Below are positions 46,532-55,336 of a DNA stretch of 64,000 nt, one piece after another. A model generated the notes under the pieces. The model was not told the DNA's origin and did not search any database. It saw only the letters and a program-made list of their open reading frames with translations. The position numbers were made by a program, and so were the translations under genes. Within the stretch, counting starts at the first letter, position 1; each line of letters begins with the position of its first letter. The stretch comes from Niastella sp. (GTDB lineage Bacteria; Bacteroidota; Bacteroidia; Chitinophagales; Chitinophagaceae), in NCBI GenBank assembly GCA_016710595.1, contig JADJVM010000007.1, positions 1-64,000 on the forward strand, in the 5' to 3' direction.

Positions 46532-48577
46532 ATGAAGAAAATAAGTTTCCTGGTATCTGCCTTATTTATGGTGATGCTGGCCGATGCACAAGATTCCCTG
46601 GCCGTAAAACAATTAGATGAAGTAATCGTAACAGGCCAATACAAGCCACAGTCAATAAAAAAATCAGTTTACCAAACAAGAGTCATCACTGCCGGGCGGA
46701 TTGAAAAACAAGGTGCTTCCAAACTACAGGATGTATTAAGTTCCGAATTAAACATTCGGTTTGCCCAGGACCTGGCAACCGGAGGTACCAATACTACTAT
46801 GATGGGGATGAAAGGCCAAAACGTAAAAATTTTATTAGATGGCATACCTGTGGTAGGCAGGCAGGGTATGTCGAATGAATTCAATATCAATCAAATTGAT
46901 TTAAATACGGTTGACAGGATTGAGATAGTAGAAGGACCCATGTCAGTGATTTATGGAGCTGATGCATTAGCCGGGGTAATAAATATCATAACAAAAAAAA
47001 TAAGTAAGTCAAAATTTTCAGTTACAGCAAAATTGCATGAAGAAACAATAGGTAAAGCTTACAGCCTTTTTGAAAGAGGCATACATGATCAAAACCTGGG
47101 TGCTACTTACCGGTATAAGCAATGGAGTATCGGTGGCAATATTGGATACCATTATTTTGGCGGATGGAAAGGAGAAGAAGTAGGCCGAGAATTAGAATGG
47201 CATAAAAAAGATCAAATTACTGGTGCCGCTTTTCTGCAATTTCAAAATTCAAAGCTTCACCTGAATTTTCGTTTTGATGGTTTGGATGAAAAAATTACAA
47301 ACCCGGGAAATTTTGTAAATCCCCAGGTAGCTTCTAATGATACACTGGCAAACGACCAGGAATATTATACACAACGGGCCATGCAACAGTTGCAGGCAGG
47401 CTATCAGGTGAATGATCGCCTTTCCTTATCTCTGCAGTCGGGATATACGGTGTATGGGCGCCAGGTAGTATCCAGTACACTAAGCAAAAAAACCGGGGCC
47501 ATCCGGGAAAATAATGCGCCCGGTGCAAATTCTGTTGAAAATATTTCCGGCTTTACATTTCGTTCAATGCTCATCTATAAATTAAATAATACATTTTCTT
47601 TTCAGCCGGGGGTGGATGTAAATATGGAGACAGGTGATGGAGAAAGATTGAAAACCGGTGAGAACAGGATAAATGATTATGCATTATTTATTACTTCAGA
47701 AATTACGGCTTCTCCAAAAATTAGCCTGAAACCAGGATTGCGTTTTACAAAAAACTCAAATTATAATGCGCCGGTACTCATTCCATCTATAAACAGTAAA
47801 TTCATTTTAAATAAAAATTTAGATCTTAGGGCATCTTATGGAAATGGTTTTCGGGCACCTTCAATGCGGGAACTCTATTTTAATTTTATTGATGCCAACC
47901 ATACCATCCTGGGCAACCCCAATTTAAAAGCAGAGGTCTCCAATAGTTTTAATGCATCGCTTAACTGGAATAAAGTTCAAAATACAAATACTCAATTTAC
48001 ATCAATGATCAGCGGATTTTATAATGATGTAAAAAATCTGATTGATTATGCTGCATCTTTAAGTGAACCAGGAAAAACAACTTTGATTAATGTATCACAC
48101 AGTAAATCTGCCGGGGTAAACTGGCTGGGGACTTTTACAACTAAAAGCTGGAACATTAGTATTGGCGCTGCTTATACCGGGTTTAATAATGAATATGCTG
48201 AAACTGAAAAGAATCTGTCCCGTATGTTATGGTCGCCTGAAGCTACTACTACTTTGGGCTATAGCTTTAGTAATCAAGCGTTGGATATTAACCTCTATTA
48301 TAAATTTACGGGAAAGCGTCCATTATATGCATTTGACAATGATCAAAATTTAGTGCTAACAAAATATGATGCATTTAGTATGGCCGATTTCACAGTGAAT
48401 AAAAAACTGTGCAGAAATTTAAAAATGAATATCGGTATCCGGAACTTGTTTAATGTAACCAGCATAAATAGTAATGCTTCAGTTACCAATAGCAGTATTA
48501 ATACCTCATTCCAGGGAATGTACCAGGCTACCGGAAGGGGATATTTTGCAGGGCTCATATTTAACTGGGCACAATAA
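46532..48577 (+). CDS. TonB-dependent receptor (heme/iron type)
   Basis: A 681-residue outer-membrane receptor. The signal peptide ends MLADAQ, then the TonB-box-like region VKQLDEVIVTGQYKPQ, the plug (SVYQTRVITAGRIEKQG, VKILLDGIPVVGR, IEIVEGPMSVIYGADALAGVINIITKK), and a barrel with PGLRFTKNSNYNAPVL, LRASYGNGFRAPSMRELYF and a final aromatic strand AGLIFNWAQ. No carboxypeptidase-like N-terminal domain is present, so it is the CirA/heme group rather than SusC. Its partner is the HmuY lipoprotein 18 bases downstream, and together they look like a heme uptake unit. Confidence 0.92.
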   Translation: MKKISFLVSALFMVMLADAQDSLAVKQLDEVIVTGQYKPQSIKKSVYQTRVITAGRIEKQGASKLQDVLSSELNIRFAQDLATGGTNTTMMGMKGQNVKILLDGIPVVGRQGMSNEFNINQIDLNTVDRIEIVEGPMSVIYGADALAGVINIITKKISKSKFSVTAKLHEETIGKAYSLFERGIHDQNLGATYRYKQWSIGGNIGYHYFGGWKGEEVGRELEWHKKDQITGAAFLQFQNSKLHLNFRFDGLDEKITNPGNFVNPQVASNDTLANDQEYYTQRAMQQLQAGYQVNDRLSLSLQSGYTVYGRQVVSSTLSKKTGAIRENNAPGANSVENISGFTFRSMLIYKLNNTFSFQPGVDVNMETGDGERLKTGENRINDYALFITSEITASPKISLKPGLRFTKNSNYNAPVLIPSINSKFILNKNLDLRASYGNGFRAPSMRELYFNFIDANHTILGNPNLKAEVSNSFNASLNWNKVQNTNTQFTSMISGFYNDVKNLIDYAASLSEPGKTTLINVSHSKSAGVNWLGTFTTKSWNISIGAAYTGFNNEYAETEKNLSRMLWSPEATTTLGYSFSNQALDINLYYKFTGKRPLYAFDNDQNLVLTKYDAFSMADFTVNKKLCRNLKMNIGIRNLFNVTSINSNASVTNSSINTSFQGMYQATGRGYFAGLIFNWAQ

Positions 48578-48594
48578 AAATTAAATAGAAAACA

Positions 48595-49998
48595 ATGATG
48601 ATAAATAAAATGAAAATAGGATGGATGTTCATACTGCTGTGCAGTATTTTATTGATGGATTGTCGAAAACATGATCATTTAGCGCCACCAGATATTCTTG
48701 TAAATTTTGAAGCCAATTCATTTGGAATTGCTGCTGCAGAAGATAGTATTATCATAAAACTGAAACTTACTTCAGCTACTACGATAGATGTTCCGGTTAT
48801 TATAAATGTAATTGAAGATCACTTGCAATACGATCAATCATATACTTCTACTCCTGCCGTATCTGCAGGAAAAATTACTGTGACCATCCCGGCTGGAAAC
48901 AATGAAACTCAATTTACCATTAAAAAGAAACCAGGTATTTTCTATACAGGAGATGAGAAACTCAACTTAGAAATTTACAGCTCATCCTCACCCGTAATAA
49001 TTGGTGCCGTAAAAAATCTGGAACTTAGTTTTAGCGAAATTGTTGCGACAAATGTTGCTGCCATTATAAATGGAGGAGGCCCGGATTTTCCAAATAAAGT
49101 ATTTATTGACTTGAGTGCGAATCGACAAAACCCGGTATTGCGTACCAGTTGGGATCTTGGGTTTTATACAGGCCCGGAATTTAATGTCATCCTCAATTCA
49201 TCTACCGCAATGATGGCAAAGCAACTTAATAAAAATGATTTGAGCCTGGTTTCCGCAAACGATACCCTGGGTTTTGCTTCAGCGGTTTCATTCAGCCTTA
49301 CCAATCCTTCTCCTGCTGCTTTGCCTTATATTGATTATCCCGACGGCAACCTGTCCCGTACTGCAATCAGCCCGGTATCTGCTACTGCATCAGAAAATAA
49401 AGTGTATATCATAAACCGTGGTACTGGCGTAGGAAACCCCGCCCCCGAACGGGGATGGAAAAAAATAAGGATATTAAGAAATGCAAGTGGTGGATATAGT
49501 TTGCAATATGCCGATATTGCCGCCACCAATTATAATACTTTAGAAATTCCAAAACAAGATCCTTATTATTTTAATTATGTTTCTTTTGATAATGGGTTAT
49601 TAAATGTAGAACCGGAAAAAGATAAATGGGATTTTGCATGGACTTATTTTTCAAATGTACTTTCTTATATGGGGACTGATGTACCTTATTTATACCAGGA
49701 CTTTATTCTCATTAATAGAAATGTGAGTGCTTGTAAGGTAATGATGGCAGATAAATCTTTTGAAAATTTTTCTGCAGACGATATTAATGGATTGATTTTT
49801 TCATCGGCGCAAAATGCAATAGGAGCCGATTGGCGCTCCGGTGGCGGACCTACTACACTTCCTTTTGTAAGAACTGACAGGTACTATATTATTAAAGATG
49901 GAGATTCAAATTATTATAAGCTCAGGTTTACAGCGCTTACTCAAAATAATGAAAGAGGCTATCCTGCTTTTGAAGCAGTGTGGTTGAAAAAAGGTTAA
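48595..49998 (+). CDS. HmuY-family heme-binding lipoprotein
   Basis: A 467-residue lipoprotein (lipobox ILLMDC near residue 23), with an added N-terminal Calx-beta-like domain (about 35-145: SFGIAAAEDSIIIKLKLTS) before the HmuY domain (about 150-465). The HmuY part has PNKVFIDLSANRQN, SWDLGFYTGPEFNVILNSST and DKWDFAWTYFSN. HmuY binds heme at the surface and hands it to its TonB-dependent receptor, which is the gene immediately upstream. The start could be Met6 instead. Confidence 0.88.
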   Translation: MMINKMKIGWMFILLCSILLMDCRKHDHLAPPDILVNFEANSFGIAAAEDSIIIKLKLTSATTIDVPVIINVIEDHLQYDQSYTSTPAVSAGKITVTIPAGNNETQFTIKKKPGIFYTGDEKLNLEIYSSSSPVIIGAVKNLELSFSEIVATNVAAIINGGGPDFPNKVFIDLSANRQNPVLRTSWDLGFYTGPEFNVILNSSTAMMAKQLNKNDLSLVSANDTLGFASAVSFSLTNPSPAALPYIDYPDGNLSRTAISPVSATASENKVYIINRGTGVGNPAPERGWKKIRILRNASGGYSLQYADIAATNYNTLEIPKQDPYYFNYVSFDNGLLNVEPEKDKWDFAWTYFSNVLSYMGTDVPYLYQDFILINRNVSACKVMMADKSFENFSADDINGLIFSSAQNAIGADWRSGGGPTTLPFVRTDRYYIIKDGDSNYYKLRFTALTQNNERGYPAFEAVWLKKG

Positions 49999-50019
49999 GG
50001 ACTTTGCAGATATTTTTGG

Positions 50020-50046
50020 AAAGCTGTCTAAAGGCAGCTTTTTTCT
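50020..50046 (+). terminator. Rho-independent terminator after HmuY
   Basis: Stem AAAGCTG / CAGCTTT and a T run, 21 bases after the HmuY stop codon. Confidence 0.75.
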
Positions 50047-50117
50047 TTACATGCACTGGTAAGAGTACTTTCTCCCAATATCGCAAATTGTAAATTGGGA
50101 ACGAATCTTTTCGAACG

Positions 50118-50125
50118 TAATTTTG
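50118..50125 (+). promoter_or_regulatory. Bacteroidota -7 box (TAATTTTG) with TTG at 50095
   Basis: A TAnnTTTG match 16 bases before the nitroreductase start codon, with TTG at 50095-50097 as the candidate -33 element (spacer 20). Confidence 0.55.
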
Positions 50126-50141
50126 CAACAATCATTTTATT

Positions 50142-50774
50142 ATGAATTTAACAGAAGCACTTCAGTGGCGCTATGCAGTAAAGCGGATGAACGGAACTAT
50201 CATCCCAAATGATAAATTACACAGGATTTTAGATGCGATCCGTATGGCTCCTACCTCATCCGGGCTTCAGCCGTTTGAAGTATTTATAATAAGCAATCCA
50301 GAGCTAAAAAATAAAATACAGCCCATTGCTTTCAATCAGCCTCAAATAAGCCAGGCAAGCCATATATTGGTATTTGCTGTGTGGGATGGTTATACAGAGC
50401 AAAGAATAAACGACTTTTTTTCATTGAATAACCAGGAGCGCAATATTGATAGTGCTGTTACGGATGTTACCCGTAAACGGATTATTAAAAGTTTTTCAGA
50501 ACAAACAGCGGAGGAACAAATGCAGCATACTTCCCGACAATCTGCTATTGCAATGGGTTTTGGTTTAGTGGCAGCAGCTATCGAAAAAGTAGATAGTACA
50601 CCCATGGAAGGATTTGATGCTGACCGGTTAGATGAATTACTGGGCTTGCGTGAAAAGCGTTTAAAAAGCGATTGTATCCTGGCTTTAGGTTATCGTGATG
50701 AGGATAATGATTGGGCAATCAAATTAAAAAAAGTACGGCGCCCGAAACATTCATTATTTACATTTATTGAATAA
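50142..50774 (+). CDS. Nitroreductase family NAD(P)H oxidoreductase
   Basis: A 210-residue flavin-dependent oxidoreductase close to NfsB. It has MNLTEALQWRYAVKRMNG, ILDAIRMAPTSSGLQPFEVF (FMN contacts), HTSRQSAIAMGFGLVAAAIE, and SDCILALGYRDEDNDW at the end. Such enzymes reduce nitro groups, quinones or flavin with NAD(P)H in the cytoplasm. It is convergent with the BlaR1-like gene, with its own promoter. Confidence 0.93.
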   Translation: MNLTEALQWRYAVKRMNGTIIPNDKLHRILDAIRMAPTSSGLQPFEVFIISNPELKNKIQPIAFNQPQISQASHILVFAVWDGYTEQRINDFFSLNNQERNIDSAVTDVTRKRIIKSFSEQTAEEQMQHTSRQSAIAMGFGLVAAAIEKVDSTPMEGFDADRLDELLGLREKRLKSDCILALGYRDEDNDWAIKLKKVRRPKHSLFTFIE

Positions 50775-50793
50775 TGGTAATTATTAAGGCATC

Positions 50794-52266
50794 TTATAAA
50801 TCAAGATCAACGATGGGCCGTTTATTTGATTGAGATGCCCGGTTTATATTGCTATCAATAATTGGAAGGGTGTGTTCCCTGTTTGTTATGAGTGAGTCTT
50901 TTATATTTTTAATTTTCTCTGTAGCAATCCATAAAAGCGTTAAATTCCATTCATCATTCTTGTAACTTACTTTATAGCATTTTGTAATAGTAATACCTGC
51001 GCTCGTTTGCTCCCGAACAACTACTTCCCTGGCACTATCTTTTGAATGGCCAGTTAATGAAACAGGTATATAAAGCGATTGATTGTAAGTAGGCTCATCT
51101 TCATCATTCTTAATAGTATGGGTTTGAACGATATCTTTTGATTGCCTGGAGTTAGCATCTTTAATTTGATCAGTGCTTACATTTTTAAAATTTGTTTCTA
51201 CGTTTTTAACGGTAATGGCTTCTGCTTCTCCTTCATTCATACCTGAATGATGTAATGCACTTGGAAAAATAATCTTTGTTTTAACCATAGAATCGTTTGT
51301 ACTATGTGTTGCTTTTGTAAACGGTAATAAAGCTATGATTGCTGTAAGAGATAAAAAAGCCAGTGGAAATATAAAATTACGCCTGCCTTGTTTGCTATAA
51401 TTGTACCCGGTAAAAAAATGAATCCTTTTTAATAGAAACGGTTTGTTAGAAGATGCTGCCAATTGAAAATTAAAATGCTGTTGGTTAAACTTTGCCGTTT
51501 TTAATAATGCCGTGGCATAAGTAACCTGGTTATATCCAAAATGTAAAACCTGTAAATCGCAGCTTTTCTCTCTCTCTAATTTTGCCTGTCTGCTTATGAT
51601 ATAAATAAAAGGATTAAAAAAATAAATTGTCTCTGCAAATAAAATTAACCAATTAAGTAAATAATCTTTTTGACGGATATGGGCTAATTCGTGCAACAAA
51701 ATTGTTTCTATTTCATCGGTGGTTAAACTTGCCGCCAATGCAGCAGGAAATAAAATAACCGGTTTTAAAAACCCCATGGTGCAGGGGATTACTACCTTGT
51801 TACAAAGCCAAACTTGTACATTTTTCTTTATTCCAAAAAGATGTACGGCTTGTTTTGTAAACAATCGCATGGCAGCTGGCGCTTTTTGCAATGAATCCCG
51901 GCCGTTCCTTTTATATTTCCGCCATGTAAACAAAATTTTATTTCCTTTTATCAAAATGAATAAGCAATAAAAGGATAATAGGAAAGGAGAATAAGATATA
52001 AGTGTGGATTTATCTATCGGTAATAAATATTCAATATCATTACCATTGCCAAAAGTTGTGAAACTTACATTGAATGTATAATATAAAAAAGTTAGGAGCG
52101 AACAAATAAATAGAAAAGGGAAGGCCAGGAGTAGCCCATTTCTCCTAACATAGGGATCTTTAATTTGTAATGCATAAATAGCAATCCTATAAATAAAATA
52201 GAACAATGCTGCCTGCCAAATACTGTGCAGTAACATTGCGATTAAACTATAAGAAATTATTTCCAT
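50794..52266 (-). CDS. BlaR1-like M56 membrane metallopeptidase
   Basis: A 490-residue sensor protease with about four membrane helices and the M56 zinc motif HELAHIRQKDYLLNWLIL followed by KLEREKSCDLQVL. In BlaR1/MecR1 a signal activates the protease, which then removes the BlaI repressor. Here the C-terminal part has no penicillin-binding domain; instead there is a low-complexity region of about 190 residues, so it must sense something else. It lies 8 bases behind blaI, in the normal blaI-blaR1 order. No beta-lactamase is near. Confidence 0.88.
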   Translation of the reverse strand: MEIISYSLIAMLLHSIWQAALFYFIYRIAIYALQIKDPYVRRNGLLLAFPFLFICSLLTFLYYTFNVSFTTFGNGNDIEYLLPIDKSTLISYSPFLLSFYCLFILIKGNKILFTWRKYKRNGRDSLQKAPAAMRLFTKQAVHLFGIKKNVQVWLCNKVVIPCTMGFLKPVILFPAALAASLTTDEIETILLHELAHIRQKDYLLNWLILFAETIYFFNPFIYIISRQAKLEREKSCDLQVLHFGYNQVTYATALLKTAKFNQQHFNFQLAASSNKPFLLKRIHFFTGYNYSKQGRRNFIFPLAFLSLTAIIALLPFTKATHSTNDSMVKTKIIFPSALHHSGMNEGEAEAITVKNVETNFKNVSTDQIKDANSRQSKDIVQTHTIKNDEDEPTYNQSLYIPVSLTGHSKDSAREVVVREQTSAGITITKCYKVSYKNDEWNLTLLWIATEKIKNIKDSLITNREHTLPIIDSNINRASQSNKRPIVDLDL

Positions 52267-52274
52267 ATAAAATT

Positions 52275-52658
52275 TTAATGCCCGGCTTTTAATTTTGCAA
52301 TATAAGCTTCTATTTCTCCCAGTTCCTGCTTGCTGGCAGTATGGTTTCCCAATGTTTGTAAAATCATTTGAGAAGATGATCCTGAGAAAAGATTTTGTAT
52401 CATTTTATTTACAAATAATTTTTGTGTTTTTTCTTTGTTCACAGCAGCTTCATAAATATGGATCTTACTGCTACTATCCCGTGTTACTAATTTCTTCTCG
52501 AACATGATTTGCATGAGTTTTAAAGTAGTTGTGTAGCCACAATCTTTTGTTTTGCTTAATTCTTCATGAACGGTACGCACCGAGGCTTTCCCTTCTTTCC
52601 AAAGCACAGCAAGTATTTCTAATTCACTTTCTGTGGGTTTGCTAATTTTATTTTTCAT
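52275..52658 (-). CDS. BlaI/MecI/CopY family repressor
   Basis: A 127-residue winged-helix repressor. I start it at ATG 52656-52658 (MKNKISKPTESELEILAVLW), since the longer frame to 52685 would run across the operator. The rest is typical: TKDCGYTTTLKLMQIMFEKK (recognition helix), then a dimerisation domain ending in KQELGEIEAYIAKLK. It should repress its own operon and be cleaved by the adjacent M56 protease. It probably has other targets as well. Confidence 0.92.
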   Translation of the reverse strand: MKNKISKPTESELEILAVLWKEGKASVRTVHEELSKTKDCGYTTTLKLMQIMFEKKLVTRDSSSKIHIYEAAVNKEKTQKLFVNKMIQNLFSGSSSQMILQTLGNHTASKQELGEIEAYIAKLKAGH

Positions 52659-52663
52659 AATGA

Positions 52664-52704
52664 TTACGATGTATTTCGTAAGCAAAGTAAGAAATTATTC
52701 GTAA
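52664..52704. promoter_or_regulatory. Putative BlaI-family operator
   Basis: Dyad TTACGA / TCGTAA with a 6-base spacer at 52664-52681, six bases upstream of the repressor start, plus a further TTCGTAA half-site at 52698-52704. The spacing and position suit self-repression. Confidence 0.5.
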
Positions 52705-52838
52705 ACAAAATCAAAATTTTTTAGAAGAGGTTAAGTAATAAGGTGAAAAATAATCAAGAGTATTTAGTTGATAACCAACATTATTATTTTTATACATATC
52801 TTAACAGTTTTAACAGATTTAAAAAAGTCAATTCAATA

Positions 52839-52846
52839 TAACTTTG
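52839..52846 (+). promoter_or_regulatory. Bacteroidota -7 box (TAACTTTG)
   Basis: An exact TAnnTTTG match 112 bases before the YkuD_2-type gene. The stretch 52705-52958 holds no gene. Confidence 0.5.
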
Positions 52847-52958
52847 CAGAGTCATTTACTTTCAAGCAATTACATTTTTTTAATTTACGCACATAAGGAT
52901 ATCTATACTTAAATTTATTTTTTAACGTTAATGTGTTATAGAATAACACTTTAAGTAT

Positions 52959-53711
52959 TTGCCCATGTTCAAGCTCAAGCGTATTTATTTCTTATTTTTT
53001 ATTGTACTTTTTTTAATGGTTCATTTGCCATTTGCTTTTGCAAAGAGTAATGAACTCAAATTAACAATGCCGCTGGTACAGCAAAGAATTACTGCGCCGG
53101 TTTCTCATGTAAATGCACTCTCATTTGCGTATGATAGCCTTCGTTTAGATGTGAAAGGGTTGTCCCGCCAGGCATTTGATTATGCGTTGAAAGGTTATAA
53201 TATTTTAAAAAGTAAGGGAGAATTAGCCAATCCTAATGTTATTACAATTGCTGATTTTTCAAAACCATCTTATCAAAAACGGTTATTTGTGATTGATGTA
53301 AAAAGCCTGAAACTATTGTATAATACGTATGTGGCACATGGCGCTAATTCAGGTAAAGAAATGGCTGTTGATTTCTCTAACCGGCCGGAGAGCCTGAAAA
53401 GCAGCGCTGGTTTTTATATTACTTCAGGAACCTATGATGGAAAACATGGCTATAGTATGAAATTAGATGGTATTGAAAAAGGGATTAACGACCTTGCGAT
53501 GGATCGGGCCATCGTAATGCATAGTGCAGATTATGTGAGTGATGGTTATATCCGTGCCAATGGTTGCCTGGGCAGGAGCTGGGGATGCCCGGCCGTAAGT
53601 AAAGAATTGAATAAACCCATCATCAGCAAAATTAAAAACGGAAGTTGTTTTTTTATTTATAGTAACCAACCAAATTATATTAAGCGGTCTAAATTATTAA
53701 ATGCCGCTTAA
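52959..53711 (+). CDS. Murein L,D-transpeptidase catalytic-domain protein (YkuD_2 type)
   Basis: A 250-residue exported protein (signal peptide to about FAFAKS). It matches the short L,D-transpeptidase-like family: FVIDVKSLKLLYNTYVAHGA, AGFYITSGTYDGKHGYSMKL, and the active-site region AIVMHSADYVSDG followed by NGCLGRSWGCPAVSKE with His and Cys. It probably acts on peptidoglycan. It is distinct from the YcbB-type enzyme at 17 kb. A terminator shared with pyk lies downstream. Confidence 0.88.
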   Translation: MPMFKLKRIYFLFFIVLFLMVHLPFAFAKSNELKLTMPLVQQRITAPVSHVNALSFAYDSLRLDVKGLSRQAFDYALKGYNILKSKGELANPNVITIADFSKPSYQKRLFVIDVKSLKLLYNTYVAHGANSGKEMAVDFSNRPESLKSSAGFYITSGTYDGKHGYSMKLDGIEKGINDLAMDRAIVMHSADYVSDGYIRANGCLGRSWGCPAVSKELNKPIISKIKNGSCFFIYSNQPNYIKRSKLLNAA

Positions 53712-53771
53712 CTGATATTTCTCCGTGAAAAACCAGGATTGTTTATATTAACATCAACTGTTTTAAAAAAG

Positions 53772-53796
53772 AAGTCTCCTTTATGGAGACTTTTTT
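53772..53796. terminator. Bidirectional terminator between the YkuD_2 gene and pyk
   Basis: Stem AAGTCTCC / GGAGACTT; T runs on the plus strand (six T) and A runs before it, so it can end both converging transcripts. Confidence 0.8.
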
Positions 53797-53814
53797 ATTG
53801 TATGTAAGTTTTTT

Positions 53815-55314
53815 TTATTCTACCCTGGTAATTTTAATGGTATTGGTGTTTAAATGTAATGCAACTGGAGTGCTGCCTGTACTCACTGCTACATCTCCTT
53901 TTTTTATAAAACCCCTTTCTTTTAAAATTTCTATCTGGTCAAAAATAATGTCATCAAAACTTTCTTCTTCTGCATAATAAAATGCCCGTACCCCCCAGCT
54001 TAGTGCCAGTTGGTTGATGAGTGTCCTTTCTTTACTAAAAACAAACAATTTCGATTTTGGGCGGTAGCTGCTAAGCATAAAACCGGTATAACCACTTTGG
54101 GTCATTCCAATTAAAGCATCTGCATTTGCATCTTGTGCTATTTTGCAGGCACTGTAGCAAATGGCATCACTCAGGTAAGAGGGCGAGTGGGGTTGTGGCG
54201 CCAAAATATCATCCCGGTTATATTCATATACGGTGCTTTCCATGTGCTGAATAATCTTGCTCATGGTTTCTACTACTAATTCAGGATAAGACCCGGTAGC
54301 GGTTTCGGCGCTTAGCATTACCGCATCTGCACCTTCCAGAACGGCTGTGGCTACATCTGTTACTTCACTTCGGTTTGGCTTGGTACGATCCATCATGCTT
54401 TCCATCATTTGGGTTGCCACAATTACAGGCTTGGCACGACGCATACATTTCCTGATAATATCTTTTTGTACTACAGGTACATGTTCTACCGGTATTTCTA
54501 CCCCCAGGTCACCCCGGGCTATCATCACAGCATCACTTGCTAAAATAATATCCCTAAGGTTCTTAATGGCTTCAGGCATTTCAATTTTAGCGATTACTTT
54601 CGTTTTGCCATTCCGCTTTCTAATAATCTCTTTTAATTCAGCAATATCAATGGAACGGCGTACAAATGAAAGAGCCACCCAATCTAATTTTTGATCGAGG
54701 ATAAAATCCAGGTCAGCCAAATCTTTTTCTGTGAGCGAAGGCATCGAAAGTGTGGTATCGGGAAGGTTCACTCCTTTTTTGGGTAATAAGGTACCACCCA
54801 GGGTTACGCTGATCTTTATTTCATGGTCATTTAAGATCTTTTGTACCTGTACTTCCATTTTACCATCATCTAAAAATATTCTTTCGCCAGGTGATATATC
54901 TTTACAAAGGTTTGGATATGATACATAAATTTTTTCATGGGTACCTATTTGCTTTACTGAAGAAAAAATTAATTCATCGCCGGGCTTTAGCAGCAGGCTT
55001 CCATTTTCCAGTTCGCCCACTCTTAATTTAGGGCCTTGCAGATCTGCCAATATCGCTATGTTATATGGCTCTTCTTCAATGATCCTGCGAATTTGTTTTA
55101 TGATTTCAACTTTTTCTTCATAGTTTCCATGAGAGAAGTTTAACCTAAATACATTGGCTCCTGCTTTTACCAGTTTTAAGAGCATTTCATACGTATTGCA
55201 ACTTGGCCCCACAGTGGCTACTATTTTTGTTCTTTTAATGGCATGAGCTTTTGCGGCTTCATTATCCATGTGCAAATGCGTGTATTTGCTTATATCTTTT
55301 ATTTTCTTCATCAT
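53815..55314 (-). CDS. pyk: Pyruvate kinase
   Basis: Converts phosphoenolpyruvate and ADP to pyruvate and ATP, the last step of glycolysis. The frame has 499 residues with an N-terminal extension; typical family residues start at about KRTKIVATVGPSCNTYEML. Motifs: FRLNFSHGNYEEKVE, the catalytic region VIAKIEMPEAIKNL, MIARGDLGVEIPVEHVP, PVIVATQMMESMMDRTKPNR and EGADAVMLSAETATG. The start may be Met16 instead. It follows pfkA after 22 bases, so a glycolytic operon is likely. Confidence 0.96.
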   Translation of the reverse strand: MMKKIKDISKYTHLHMDNEAAKAHAIKRTKIVATVGPSCNTYEMLLKLVKAGANVFRLNFSHGNYEEKVEIIKQIRRIIEEEPYNIAILADLQGPKLRVGELENGSLLLKPGDELIFSSVKQIGTHEKIYVSYPNLCKDISPGERIFLDDGKMEVQVQKILNDHEIKISVTLGGTLLPKKGVNLPDTTLSMPSLTEKDLADLDFILDQKLDWVALSFVRRSIDIAELKEIIRKRNGKTKVIAKIEMPEAIKNLRDIILASDAVMIARGDLGVEIPVEHVPVVQKDIIRKCMRRAKPVIVATQMMESMMDRTKPNRSEVTDVATAVLEGADAVMLSAETATGSYPELVVETMSKIIQHMESTVYEYNRDDILAPQPHSPSYLSDAICYSACKIAQDANADALIGMTQSGYTGFMLSSYRPKSKLFVFSKERTLINQLALSWGVRAFYYAEEESFDDIIFDQIEILKERGFIKKGDVAVSTGSTPVALHLNTNTIKITRVE

Positions 55315-55336
55315 GTTTTTTAATAATTCATTACCA

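Noticed and set aside
50794..52266. Beta-lactam resistance determinant
   Set aside because: There is no penicillin-binding domain and no beta-lactamase gene in the window.
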